Numbered from the stretch's first letter, positions 34,329-42,472 are shown. The stretch: 64,000 nucleotides of DNA from a bacterium (GCA_021805775.1 JAJZED010000001.1:84250-148249), one strand, 5' to 3'. The notes: generated from the sequence alone by a model not told the origin. A program made the numbers and translations.

Positions 34329-35941
34329 GCGTCGGCGAATTTATCGACCGCACGAGCGCGAATGCGATCGGCGAGGAGTGGCTGACGGCGGCGATCGAAC
34401 CGCGCAGTCCCTACGGTGCGCGCGAGAATGCGAATCGGCGTCGTTATCGTTCCGGCGAAGAACGCGAGGCGATGACGAGCGCGGTTCGTATCGCGCGGAT
34501 CGCCGACTCACTCGACATCGACCTCATGGAACGAGCGTTGGCGAGGCTCGCGCAACTGCCCGACATCTCGGCCGCGCTCGCTCGCGTCGCCGTTGGCGAC
34601 TCGCTCGACGACGCGGAGGCACTTGCGTTCTTGCGCTTCGCCGACGGGGCGTTGGAGTTGCAGCGCACGCTCGAAACATGCGAAGAATTGCCGAATTGCG
34701 GCGGCGAGGCCGTCGAAGCGTTGCGTCTGCTTTTCGAGCGCGGCCGCGTAGGAAGCCATGCATTTTATCTACACGATTCGTTCGACGATGCATTGCGCTC
34801 CAAACGCGAAGGTTTCGAAGAAGCTCGCGCTCGCTTCGAGGGTGCGCGCGGTCGCCTCGAACGCAAAGTAGCCGAAGCGCTCGGGCGTAGCGCGCGTTTC
34901 GATGAAGAGTTTATCGTGTTGCGCGAAGATCTCGCGAAACCGCTCCCTAGCGGCGTCCGCATCGTGCGCGAAGCCCCGACCTACGTGCTTTGCGAAATCG
35001 ATCTCGACGAGGAGAGCCGCGCGCAGCTCGAAAGGCGCGAAGAGGCGGCACGCAGAGTAGCGCTCGCCGAGGAACGCGTACGCGCCACGCTCGCCCGCGC
35101 GGTCTTCGCGATGGGCGAGGGACTCGCGCGCGCGACATTCGCACTCGGGGAGATCGATCTCGCTCTCGCCGCCGCTTCGTGGGCGCGGCGCTTCGCATGT
35201 CGGCCGGCGGAGCTCGATGCAGCGAGTGAAATTCAGATCGTCGAGGGGCGTTGGCTACCGTTGCAAGAGCGTTTGGAGAGCGCGGGAGGAGCGTTCGTCC
35301 CATCGAGTATCTCGTGGAGCGGCGCGGCGATCGTCACCGGCCCGAACATGGGAGGGAAATCGGTAGCGTTGCGCACGGTCGGTTTTGTCGCTCTCTGCGC
35401 ATCGCTCGGATTACCGGTTCCCGCGCAGCGCGCTCGGCTCGCGCTCCCGCCGATGATCCGTTGGCTTGGTATCGGCCCCGATGACGAGACGCGCGGTGCG
35501 CTGCTTTCCTCGTTTGCAGAAGAAGCGGTGCGGTTGCGCGACGCTTTTCGAGCGCTCGCACCGCGGAGTCTCCTTCTGGTCGATGAATTTGCGCGGACGA
35601 CGACCCCGCGGGAAGGGTTCGCGATATTAGTCGCATCGCTGCAGAGCGCGCGCGAACGGGGTGCCGATATTATCGCGGCGACGCACCTTGCCGGGGTGGC
35701 CGCCGCCGCCGGGGCGCGCCACTTTGCCGTGCGCGGATTGCGCGGCATTCCGACGCCGACTCCCGGCGCCGATATCGACCGACTGCTCGCCGCGCTCGCC
35801 GATTGCATGGATTATCGCATTGAAGAACTTTCGGAGGATCGCCGCGAGAGCTCCGACGCCCTCGCGCTCGCGAGCTTGCTCGGGGTCGACGAAGGAATCG
35901 TACTGCGAGCGCGAGGGATACTGAAAACCATTGCGGAGTAG
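34325..35941 (+). CDS. kamC: KamC-like MutS-family ATPase (lysine 5,6-aminomutase reactivase)
   Basis: GTG 34325 overlaps the previous stop and gives 538 residues. The N-terminal 300 residues are helical and charged. The C-terminal ATPase is MutS-like: Walker A VTGPNMGGKSVALRT at about 335-349, a switch region RWLGIGPDDETRGALLSSFAEE, Walker B SLLLVDEFARTTTPREG, and IIAATHLAG. It lacks the mismatch-recognition domain and is much shorter than MutS (about 850), so it is not a repair protein. It resembles the MutS-related proteins of lysine and ornithine aminomutase clusters, which restore the enzyme after cofactor inactivation. Confidence 0.75.
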   Translation: MSVGEFIDRTSANAIGEEWLTAAIEPRSPYGARENANRRRYRSGEEREAMTSAVRIARIADSLDIDLMERALARLAQLPDISAALARVAVGDSLDDAEALAFLRFADGALELQRTLETCEELPNCGGEAVEALRLLFERGRVGSHAFYLHDSFDDALRSKREGFEEARARFEGARGRLERKVAEALGRSARFDEEFIVLREDLAKPLPSGVRIVREAPTYVLCEIDLDEESRAQLERREEAARRVALAEERVRATLARAVFAMGEGLARATFALGEIDLALAAASWARRFACRPAELDAASEIQIVEGRWLPLQERLESAGGAFVPSSISWSGAAIVTGPNMGGKSVALRTVGFVALCASLGLPVPAQRARLALPPMIRWLGIGPDDETRGALLSSFAEEAVRLRDAFRALAPRSLLLVDEFARTTTPREGFAILVASLQSARERGADIIAATHLAGVAAAAGARHFAVRGLRGIPTPTPGADIDRLLAALADCMDYRIEELSEDRRESSDALALASLLGVDEGIVLRARGILKTIAE

Positions 35942-35971
35942 CGCGGGCCGCGTGCGTCGAAAGCTGCGTGC

Positions 35972-36817
35972 ATGCAGCCGCTCATCATCGCGTGTGCGCC
36001 GGTCGGCGCCGAGCTCACCCCCGAACAGACGCCGTACCTCGCGGTAACGCCGAAACAACTCGGTGCGGTAGCCGCCGAGGTCCTGCAAGCGGGTGCGTCG
36101 CTCATTCACGTGCATTGTCGAAACGACGACGGCACCAACACGCACGACGTGGCGCGTTTCGGTGCAGCCTACGAAGCGATTCGCGCGAACGGCGACCTTA
36201 TCGTTCAGTTTTCGACCGGCGGAGCGATCGGGATGACGCCGCAGGAGCGCGCTGCGGTGCTGCAATTGCGTCCGGAGATGGCGACGCTTACCTGCGGAAG
36301 CGTGAATTTCGGTGATGAGATCTTCGAAAACAGTTTTCCCATCATGCGCGCCATCGCCGGTGCGATGAAAAAATACGGAGTGCGCCCCGAACTCGAGATC
36401 TTCGATAAAGGGCACCTCGCCAACGCGCGTCGCCTCGCCGCAGAGGGCGTGCTGGAGTTGCCGCAGCACGTCGATTTCGTCCTCGGCGTTCCCGGAGCGC
36501 TCGATGCGAGCGTTCCGAATCTCTGCGATCTCGTCGACGATCTTCCCGAAGGGTGCACCTGGTCGGTCGCCGGTATCGGACGGCATCAGTTACCGTTGGC
36601 GATGGCTGCAATAGCGATGGGCGGGCACGTGCGGGTCGGTCTGGAGGATAATATTTACTATAGCAAAGGGCGGCTTGCGACAAACGGCGAGCTCGTCGCT
36701 CGCATCGTCCGAATCGCCGGCGAGGCCGGCCGCCCGGTTGCGACTCCGGCGCAGGCTCGCGAGATTCTTTCGCTCCCGCCCCTCGCCGGGGCAGGCATCG
36801 GCCGCGTCGTCTCCTAA
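35972..36817 (+). CDS. kce: 3-keto-5-aminohexanoate cleavage enzyme (BKACE family)
   Basis: Condenses a beta-keto acid with acetyl-CoA to give acetoacetate and a new CoA ester; Kce does this with 3-keto-5-aminohexanoate in lysine fermentation. The 281-residue TIM barrel shows the N-terminal strand ACAPVGAELTPEQTPYLAVTP, the zinc ligands His46 and His48 in LIHVHCRNDDG, FSTGGAIGMTPQERAAVL, and near the end VRVGLEDNIYYSKG with the metal-binding glutamate. The BKACE family includes several substrate types; the KamB/KamC-like neighbours argue for the lysine pathway. No kdd (dehydrogenase) or kal gene is seen. Confidence 0.8.
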   Translation: MQPLIIACAPVGAELTPEQTPYLAVTPKQLGAVAAEVLQAGASLIHVHCRNDDGTNTHDVARFGAAYEAIRANGDLIVQFSTGGAIGMTPQERAAVLQLRPEMATLTCGSVNFGDEIFENSFPIMRAIAGAMKKYGVRPELEIFDKGHLANARRLAAEGVLELPQHVDFVLGVPGALDASVPNLCDLVDDLPEGCTWSVAGIGRHQLPLAMAAIAMGGHVRVGLEDNIYYSKGRLATNGELVARIVRIAGEAGRPVATPAQAREILSLPPLAGAGIGRVVS

Positions 36818-36829
36818 TCAGGGCGGGCT

Positions 36830-37807
36830 TTGCTGACCTACATCGTGCGGCGAACGCTGCAAGCGATTCCGCTCCTTCTGCTCATCTCGGTGGTGCTCTT
36901 TCTCGTCGCGATGAAGAGCTCTCCGGCTGGGCCGCTGACGCCCTATCTAACGAACCCACATATCACTGCAGCCGATATCGCGCGCCTACGCCACAATTTC
37001 GGCCTCGACAAACCGATCTGGGTGCAATACTACTTTTGGTTGAACCGAACGCTGCACGGCGATCTCGGATATTCGACCAGTAATGCCGAAGCGGTAACGA
37101 CTGCGATCATGCAGCGCCTCCCCGCAACGCTCGAACTGATGGGCGCGTCGCTTCTCATCGCGATTACCGCAGGCATATCGCTGGGAATCTTTTCGGCGGT
37201 ACGCCCGTATTCGACCGCCGACTATATCATCACGACGCTCGCCTTTTTCGGGCAGTCGATGCCGGTCTTCTGGTTTGCGCTGATGATGCAACTGCTGTTC
37301 GCCGTCCACGGGATTCCGTTGCCGTTCGGATATGAAATTCAGTTACCGTCGGCGGGGATGAGCAGCGGCGGAGGTTTTAATCTTGGGGATCGAATCGATC
37401 ATCTCATTCTGCCGGCGTTCGTCCTTTCGTTACTACAGCTCGCTCTCTTCAGTCGCTTCATGCGTTCTTCGATGCTCGAGGTGATGAAAGCCGACTACAT
37501 GCGCACGGCGGCGGCGAAAGGCTTGCCGTTCCACACGATCCTCTTTCGACATGGCCTCAAAAATGCGCTGATTCCGGTCGTTACCGTGATCGCGCTCTCG
37601 ATGCCGAGTTTGATCGGCGGCGCGATCGTCACCGAGACGATCTTCGCTTGGCCGGGTATGGGGCGACTCTTTATCAATGCGTTGCAACAATCGGATATCC
37701 CGCTGCTGATGGGTTACCTCAATCTCACTGCAATTTTGGTTGTATTTTTCAACCTCGTTGCCGACGTAACATACGCGTGGCTCGATCCTCGCGTGAAATT
37801 CGATTAG
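36830..37807 (+). CDS. ABC transporter permease, DppB/OppB type
   Basis: A 325-residue inner-membrane permease of the dipeptide/oligopeptide/nickel family. It begins LLTYIVRRTLQAIPLLLLIS after a TTG start, has the usual GDLGYSTSN loop, and the EAA-loop region DYMRTAAAKGLPFHTILFRHGLKNALIP that contacts the ATPase. It ends with a TYAWLDPRVKFD tail typical of DppB. Six membrane helices are visible. It starts 12 bp after kce and is followed by the partner permease. No binding protein or ATPase gene (DppA, DppD, DppF) is in the cluster, so those must be encoded elsewhere. Confidence 0.92.
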   Translation: MLTYIVRRTLQAIPLLLLISVVLFLVAMKSSPAGPLTPYLTNPHITAADIARLRHNFGLDKPIWVQYYFWLNRTLHGDLGYSTSNAEAVTTAIMQRLPATLELMGASLLIAITAGISLGIFSAVRPYSTADYIITTLAFFGQSMPVFWFALMMQLLFAVHGIPLPFGYEIQLPSAGMSSGGGFNLGDRIDHLILPAFVLSLLQLALFSRFMRSSMLEVMKADYMRTAAAKGLPFHTILFRHGLKNALIPVVTVIALSMPSLIGGAIVTETIFAWPGMGRLFINALQQSDIPLLMGYLNLTAILVVFFNLVADVTYAWLDPRVKFD

Positions 37808-37821
37808 GACGAGGGTAAAGT

Positions 37822-38766
37822 ATGTCGACCGGGCAATCAATTCAAGAAGTCAAGGCATTTTCATACGACGAAGACGTCGCGTTCACGAAGGTGACGCTCT
37901 GGAAACGTTTTCGGCGCCATCGGTTAGCAATGGCGGGGCTCGTCGTGCTCTGTTGCATCGTTCTAGCGGCGGTTTTCGCGCCCGTTTTCGCGCCATTTCC
38001 GCCGAACCATATCGATAACGTCCATTGGCAGGGAACGCCGTTGCCGCCGTGCTTTGAGAATGCGGCGGCCTGCGGCGGGCATCCGCTCGGAACCGACGAG
38101 GTCGGGCGCGACGAGCTCTCGCGCTTGCTCTTCGGTGCGCGCGCTTCGCTTCAGGTCGGGCTTTTCGCCGTGATTATCGAAATCGTAATCGGCTCGATCG
38201 TCGGTGCGATCTCCGGCTACTACGGCGGATGGATCGACTACCTATTAATGCGTATCACCGATGTCTTTCTTTCGATACCGATTCTGCCGCTGCTGCTGGT
38301 ACTCACCGCGATCGTCGTCGCGACCTCCAGCCGCGCAAGTTTGAGTTTCGGAGTCATCGTGCTGGTGATCGGCGTTCTCTCGTGGCCGAACCCCGCTCGT
38401 TTGGTGCGCGCTTCGTTCTTGAGCCTGCGCAACCGCGAGTTCACCGAGGCCGCGCGGGCGGTCGGCAACGGCGACCTGCGAATTATTTTCCGGCACCTGC
38501 TCCCCAACGCGGTCGCGCCGATCATCGTGCAGGCGACCCTCGACGTCGCCAACGTCATCGTGCTCGAATCAACGCTCTCGTTCCTCGGCATGGGCATTCA
38601 GCCTCCGACCGCCTCGTGGGGCAACATGCTCACCGGGGCGCAGGTCAACGTCGAGAACGCCTGGTGGGCGGCGGTCTTTCCGGGCATCGGCATCCTGCTG
38701 ACGGTGCTCTCGATCAATTTTATCGGCGACGGTCTGCGCGATGCCCTTGACCCGGGTATGCACTAG
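37822..38766 (+). CDS. ABC transporter permease, DppC/OppC type
   Basis: The partner permease, 314 residues. It has the OppC_N region (KRFRRHRLAMAGLVVLC), the periplasmic HPLGTDEVGRDELSRLLFGAR loop that is nearly universal in DppC, the EAA loop EFTEAARAVGNGDLRIIFRHL, and the end INFIGDGLRDALDPGMH. AGGACGAGGGTAAAG upstream of the ATG gives a reasonable ribosome site. Its last 20 bp carry the -35 element of the tRNA-Leu gene promoter. Substrate unknown; peptides or amines are plausible beside amino-acid fermentation genes. Confidence 0.93.
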   Translation: MSTGQSIQEVKAFSYDEDVAFTKVTLWKRFRRHRLAMAGLVVLCCIVLAAVFAPVFAPFPPNHIDNVHWQGTPLPPCFENAAACGGHPLGTDEVGRDELSRLLFGARASLQVGLFAVIIEIVIGSIVGAISGYYGGWIDYLLMRITDVFLSIPILPLLLVLTAIVVATSSRASLSFGVIVLVIGVLSWPNPARLVRASFLSLRNREFTEAARAVGNGDLRIIFRHLLPNAVAPIIVQATLDVANVIVLESTLSFLGMGIQPPTASWGNMLTGAQVNVENAWWAAVFPGIGILLTVLSINFIGDGLRDALDPGMH

Positions 38767-38776
38767 GCCGTATAGT
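38747..38776 (+). promoter_or_regulatory. Promoter of tRNA-Leu, inside the 3' end of the DppC-type gene
   Basis: TTGACC at 38747-38752 and TATAGT at 38771-38776 are separated by 18 bp; both differ from the sigma70 consensus at one position. Transcription would start near 38783, about 8 bp before the mature tRNA. The -35 element lies in coding sequence. Confidence 0.75.
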
Positions 38777-38790
38777 CGCGAAGCCCTCGT

Positions 38791-38877
38791 GCGCAAGTGG
38801 CGGAATTGGTAGACGCACTAGCTTGAGGGGCTAGCGGGAGCAATCTCGTGCTGGTTCGAGTCCAGTCTTGCGCACCA
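38791..38877 (+). tRNA. tRNA-Leu (anticodon GAG)
   Basis: An 87-nt type II tRNA. The acceptor stem is GCGCAAG/CTTGCGC with A73 and an encoded CCA. The D arm has GGCGGAATTGGTAGACGC. The anticodon stem CTAGC/GCTAG encloses loop TTGAGGG, so the anticodon is GAG (reads CUC and CUU). The long variable arm (CGGGAGCAATCTCGT) is typical for leucine. The T arm is CTGG-TTCGAGT-CCAG. All stems pair. Confidence 0.98.
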
Positions 38878-38886
38878 AGAGAAGAA

Positions 38887-38909
38887 AAGGCCCGAATGGG
38901 GCCTTTTTT
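38887..38909 (+). terminator. Intrinsic terminator of tRNA-Leu
   Basis: AAGGCCC at 38887-38893, loop GAATG, GGGCCTT at 38899-38905, then a run of T to 38909. A perfect 7-bp stem with a uridine tract ten bases after the tRNA end. Confidence 0.93.
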
Positions 38910-38973
38910 ACTTTGATTCGAGATGCCCCGAACCGGCGCGAGATCGCCGCTCCCCACGCGCCTTCGGCTCGTG

Positions 38974-38997
38974 AAGGAGTCCTTGCGGCTCCTTTTT
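38974..38997 (+). terminator. Second intrinsic terminator
   Basis: AAGGAGTC at 38974-38981, loop CTTGC, GGCTCCTT at 38987-38994, with the T run reaching 38997. The 8-bp stem contains one G-T pair. It may back up the tRNA terminator or end a separate short transcript. Confidence 0.85.
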
Positions 38998-39013
38998 GTG
39001 TTAGGATCCCGAT

Positions 39014-39235
39014 ATGAGGGAGCATGTCGCGACGAGATGGTTCCGGGCGCTTTGGGAACGGCTGCGCATCGGGCCGGCTCGTCCGCCGCGAGTCACCGAC
39101 GACGGCGAAGACGATGGCTTGACCGGCTCGCGCGTTCCGCGCAAACCGATCGTGCCGAATCTCTCCGGGAGCGCTGCAGCTGCAATACCTGACGAACATT
39201 GCGTTGGAGCGACGGCGGTAGCGGATCGCCCGTAA
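39014..39235 (+). CDS. Possible small hypothetical protein
   Basis: A 73-residue frame with ATG 39014 preceded by AGGAT. It starts MREHVATRWFRALWERL, an amphipathic basic helix, followed by an acidic stretch (TDDGEDDG) and a low-complexity end. Codon third positions are G/C-rich as in neighbouring genes, but the opposite strand is also open here and no family is recognisable. It is the only coding candidate in the 386 bp between the tRNA terminator and cobB. The rest of that stretch (38910-39013 and 39236-39302) holds only the second terminator. Confidence 0.35.
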   Translation: MREHVATRWFRALWERLRIGPARPPRVTDDGEDDGLTGSRVPRKPIVPNLSGSAAAAIPDEHCVGATAVADRP

Positions 39236-39302
39236 CCCGAAGCGGCGGTTCTTTCGCGCGCTCGGAGGTGACGGCGTTCGCGCCGCATTATAGCCTTTGT
39301 CG

Positions 39303-40613
39303 ATGAACGCACGCGCGCTACTCCTCGCCGCTCCGGCATCCGGGAGCGGGAAAACGACGCTGACCCTGGGGCTCATTCGTGCGTTACGCGACCGCGGTTT
39401 GCGCGTCGGCTCGGCGAAGGTCGGCCCGGATTTTATCGACCCGGCCTTTCATGCCGTCGCGAGCGGGCAGCGATCGGCGACGCTCGATCTCTGGGGAATG
39501 CGCGAACGCACGCTGCGAGCAGAGCTCGCTGCGGTCGCCGCCGAGAGCGATATCGTCTTGATCGAAGGGGTGATGGGGCTCTTCGACGGCGCCCGCGACG
39601 GAGTTGGCTCGAGCGCGCATCTCGCGAAATCTCTCGATCTGCCGATCGTGTTGGTGCTCGATGTTGCCGCGCAGGCAACGACCGCGGCGGCGGTCGCGTT
39701 CGGACTCGCTCGCTACGATCCGGCACTGCGCGTTTGCGGAGCGATTCTCAATCGCGTCGGTTCGCCCGGACATGCCGCGACGATCGTGCCCTCGCTGGAA
39801 GCGATCGGTATTCGCAGCCTCGGGTTCCTCGCTAGAAATTCCGCGCTCGCCCTCCCCGAACGCCATCTCGGCCTCGTTCAAGCGCGCGAACATCGCGAAC
39901 TCGAGCGATTCCTTGCATCGGCTGCCGCCGCATGCGCCTCGCAACTCGATCTCGATGCATTGCTCGCACTCGCCGCGCCGCTCCCCGCGTTCGTATCGTC
40001 CGGCGAAAGCCCGCTTCCGCCGATCGGTTCGCACGTTGCGATTGCCGACGATCTCGCCTTCGCGTTTTCGTACGCGCATATCACGGAGGGCTGGCGGCGC
40101 GACGGAGCCCAGCTCTCGTTTTTCTCGCCGCTTGCTAATGAAGGCCCCAGCCGCGACGCCGACGCGGTCTATCTTCCCGGCGGCTATCCCGAACTTCATG
40201 CCGACAGGCTCGCCGCCGCTACCCATTTCCGTGCCGAAATGGAGGCGGCGCGGGCGCGTGGGGCGGCGATCTATGGTGAGTGCGGTGGGTACATGGTGCT
40301 TGGAGAATCGCTCGCCGATCGCGATGCGGTCGAGCATGCGATGCTCGGCTTTCTGCCGCTGCGGTTTTCGTACGCGCGCCCCCGCCTGCATCTCGGCTAT
40401 CGCGAGGTGCATGCGCTCGTCGACACGCCGTTTGCGCGTGCCGGTGCGGCATTTCGCGGGCACGAGTTTCATTTTGCAAGCGTCGAGTGCGAACCGGCGG
40501 CCGAGGCACTCTTCGAAGCAAGCAGTGATGCCGACGCTCCGACACGGATAGGGATGCATCGTGGGAACGTGCAGGGTTCCTTCTTGCATCTTCTCGACCG
40601 CGTCGAGGCGTAA
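39303..40613 (+). CDS. cobB: Cobyrinate a,c-diamide synthase
   Basis: Amidates the a and c side chains of (hydrogeno)cobyrinate in cobalamin synthesis using glutamine and ATP. The protein has 436 residues. The dethiobiotin-synthetase-like N-terminal domain has LLAAPASGSGKTTLTLGL (P-loop at residues 9-18), SAKVGPDFIDPAFH and VLIEGVMGLFDG. The C-terminal class I glutaminase has VYLPGGYPELHAD, the nucleophile Cys327 in IYGECGGYMVLGE and the histidine in GMHRGNVQGSFLH. CobB and CbiA (anaerobic route) cannot be told apart by sequence alone. No cobalamin riboswitch or other cob gene is seen nearby. B12 would serve a KamDE mutase. Confidence 0.93.
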   Translation: MNARALLLAAPASGSGKTTLTLGLIRALRDRGLRVGSAKVGPDFIDPAFHAVASGQRSATLDLWGMRERTLRAELAAVAAESDIVLIEGVMGLFDGARDGVGSSAHLAKSLDLPIVLVLDVAAQATTAAAVAFGLARYDPALRVCGAILNRVGSPGHAATIVPSLEAIGIRSLGFLARNSALALPERHLGLVQAREHRELERFLASAAAACASQLDLDALLALAAPLPAFVSSGESPLPPIGSHVAIADDLAFAFSYAHITEGWRRDGAQLSFFSPLANEGPSRDADAVYLPGGYPELHADRLAAATHFRAEMEAARARGAAIYGECGGYMVLGESLADRDAVEHAMLGFLPLRFSYARPRLHLGYREVHALVDTPFARAGAAFRGHEFHFASVECEPAAEALFEASSDADAPTRIGMHRGNVQGSFLHLLDRVEA

Positions 40614-40644
40614 CAAAGCCCGTCGTTTGCAGTAGTAGGGCAGC

Positions 40645-41028
40645 GTGGAGCATTTCGTCCCAATCGTCGGCATCGTGCTGCTATGGCTGTTTTTCGGCGG
40701 CAAGAAACGCGGCAATGCTTCGTGCGGAGCGAGGCGCTCGTCGTGGCGCAATGCTTGGCGCGCTCGGTCGAGTGCATTCGCAGCCTCGCAGAACCCTGCG
40801 GAAGAGGATGGCGAGGATGGCGACGATGCATCGGAGAGCGCTCCGGTCGCCGTAGCGACGAACTATTCCCAGCCCACCCCTCAGAGTAGGCGCTCCGCGC
40901 GCTCGCCCTTCGCCGGTGCCGCCGCACCGCTCGCTCCGCTCGCTCCCCTCGCTCCGCGCAGCGCATCCGGCGCGCGCGCGGCGCTTCCTCCGCTACCACC
41001 AATCGCCCGTAAAGGACAATCCACCTAA
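40645..41028 (+). CDS. Small membrane protein with Pro/Ala-rich tail, SPFH cluster
   Basis: The GTG start gives 127 residues. One hydrophobic segment lies at the N-terminus (VPIVGIVLLWLFFGG), followed by KKRG and a long polar, low-complexity tail that includes PLAPLAPLAP, coded by a 9-bp tandem repeat at 40927-40953. No family is recognised. The main evidence that it is real is the TAATG overlap with the SPFH gene and the start 31 bp after cobB. It could anchor the SPFH protein to the membrane, which is inference. Confidence 0.55.
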   Translation: MEHFVPIVGIVLLWLFFGGKKRGNASCGARRSSWRNAWRARSSAFAASQNPAEEDGEDGDDASESAPVAVATNYSQPTPQSRRSARSPFAGAAAPLAPLAPLAPRSASGARAALPPLPPIARKGQST

Positions 41029-41861
41029 TGCCGATCATGAGCGTTATCTCCACCCTCGACAACAACGGCCAAGAGGTGATGGGCCCCGAGGTCCTCATCT
41101 ATCATTATCCGTCGGCGAGTATCGTGAGCGGTTCGTTGCTCACCGTCGAGAGCAATCACTTTTGCGTGTTGAAATCGCGTGGTGCGATCCTCAACGTTTA
41201 CGAAACCGGGCAATATCCGATCACGACCGGAGATAAACCGCTCGTCGGATCATTCGTGCAGGGCTTCTTCGGCGGGCAGAGCCCGTGGCAATACGAAGCA
41301 ATCTATATCAATCGTGCGAAACTCGTCGTTCGCTCGTCGGGCATAGCGCTCTCGGCCGAGATGGCCGAGATGAGCTACGACGTCGATTATTACATTCACG
41401 TACCGACCAAAGACGGTGCGCTCAAACTCGTCCAACACATGCCGTATCGTGGCCACGCATTGCTGACCGACCAGATCAACGATTACGCCGGCCCGGTGGT
41501 CGAACAAGCGATCAACCAACTCATTCAAGTAACGCCGCTGGAAAAAGTCAATGAAAAAATTCACGATCTCACCGATCTCGTGCGCACGCACCTGAGCGAA
41601 TTTCTCGACGGGTACGGCATCGCGCTCGACACCGTCAAGGTGCTCGTGCGCCCGAACGACGAACGGATGCGGGCGCTCATCTCGCTCAAGGCATTCGGGC
41701 TCACCGAGATGGAAGCGGTGCGATATTACGCAGCGATCCTGATGGCCGAGCGCGGCGTATCGAGCGCGCCGAATATGGCGATCGGGCAGCCGTTCACGAT
41801 CGGCGCGACGCCGGTTCTTCCGGTCGGCAACGCGGACGCCGGAACGGCGACGGAGAAATGA
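41028..41861 (+). CDS. SPFH-domain protein
   Basis: A 277-residue protein of the stomatin/prohibitin/flotillin superfamily, closest in style to the YdjI-type members annotated as virion core protein in bacteria. The N-terminal half is the SPFH beta domain (VLIYHYPSASIVSGSLLTVE, GAILNVYETGQYPITTGDKP, QYEAIYINRAKLVVRSSG). A helical part follows (QAINQLIQVTPLEKVNEKIHDL, LDGYGIALDTVKVLVRPND). No membrane helix is present, so it needs a partner to reach the membrane. Such proteins form rings or scaffolds. Overlaps both neighbours (TAATG before, ATGA after). Confidence 0.85.
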   Translation: MPIMSVISTLDNNGQEVMGPEVLIYHYPSASIVSGSLLTVESNHFCVLKSRGAILNVYETGQYPITTGDKPLVGSFVQGFFGGQSPWQYEAIYINRAKLVVRSSGIALSAEMAEMSYDVDYYIHVPTKDGALKLVQHMPYRGHALLTDQINDYAGPVVEQAINQLIQVTPLEKVNEKIHDLTDLVRTHLSEFLDGYGIALDTVKVLVRPNDERMRALISLKAFGLTEMEAVRYYAAILMAERGVSSAPNMAIGQPFTIGATPVLPVGNADAGTATEK

Positions 41862-42472
41862 ACCCGGCGATACCGTCGGAGGATATCGTGCGGGCGCTGC
41901 TCGATCCGTCGCAGCCCTCGCACGATCCGTCGGTCGCCATCGTGCAGGTCGCCCTCAGCGGCTTCGGCTTTAATTTCTACGACGCGCGCAACCAAGCTCG
42001 GGCGAACGATTTGCTCGTGCGCGAGCGCGTCTCGAATTTACTCGCCGACGCCGCAGCGCGCGTTCGTAAGCTCGAGGCGCGCTATCGCGAGCGGTTTATT
42101 CCCGCGGCGACGCGCGAAGAGCCGTTCCCACCCCCCAACGCATTGCGGAGAGCGAAGGCGCTCCACGAGCTCACCGCACGGCTCGATGCGGCGTGCTCGG
42201 AGATCCTCACGCTCGAGGTGCCTGGCGCCGACCCGATCTGGTCGCGGCTTCGCGATGAATTGCCGACGCTCCATCGCTTGGTTGCCTTCGACGTCGGGCT
42301 TGCGACCGCAGCGACCGCGCTCTTCGAACGGGCGAACGCTCTTACCCCGGAGGAGGTGGAGAGCGACGGAGCATTCGAAGCCTTTGAGGGCGATTTTTCG
42401 GTTCTGCAAAAGGCTTTACGCGAACGGCGCGCCCTGCTCTTCGGATCGGGCCCGGCACTCCCGCAGAGCTGA
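41858..42472 (+). CDS. Unknown helical protein coupled to the SPFH gene
   Basis: A 204-residue soluble protein. Its ATG overlaps the SPFH stop (ATGA). It is mostly alpha-helical and rich in Arg, Glu, Ala and Leu: QARANDLLVRERVSNLLADA, ARVRKLEARYRERF, LHELTARLDAACSEILTLE, FEGDFSVLQKALRERRALLF. I see no catalytic motif and no known family. The tight coupling suggests a dedicated partner of the SPFH ring. A stem-loop follows 5 bp after the stop. Confidence 0.65.
   Translation: MNPAIPSEDIVRALLDPSQPSHDPSVAIVQVALSGFGFNFYDARNQARANDLLVRERVSNLLADAAARVRKLEARYRERFIPAATREEPFPPPNALRRAKALHELTARLDAACSEILTLEVPGADPIWSRLRDELPTLHRLVAFDVGLATAATALFERANALTPEEVESDGAFEAFEGDFSVLQKALRERRALLFGSGPALPQS

Noticed and set aside
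34325-35941. DNA mismatch repair MutS2 or MutS
   Set aside because: It lacks the mismatch-recognition domain and the Smr nuclease domain, and its neighbours point to aminomutase reactivation.
39001-39339. Minus-strand open frame in the stretch before cobB
   Set aside because: No ribosome site, no motif, and its product is arginine-rich as expected from antisense of GC-rich DNA.
41028-41861. Prophage remnant, because YdjI-like SPFH proteins are often labelled virion core protein
   Set aside because: No phage structural, integrase or lysis genes are nearby; the label comes from a family name.
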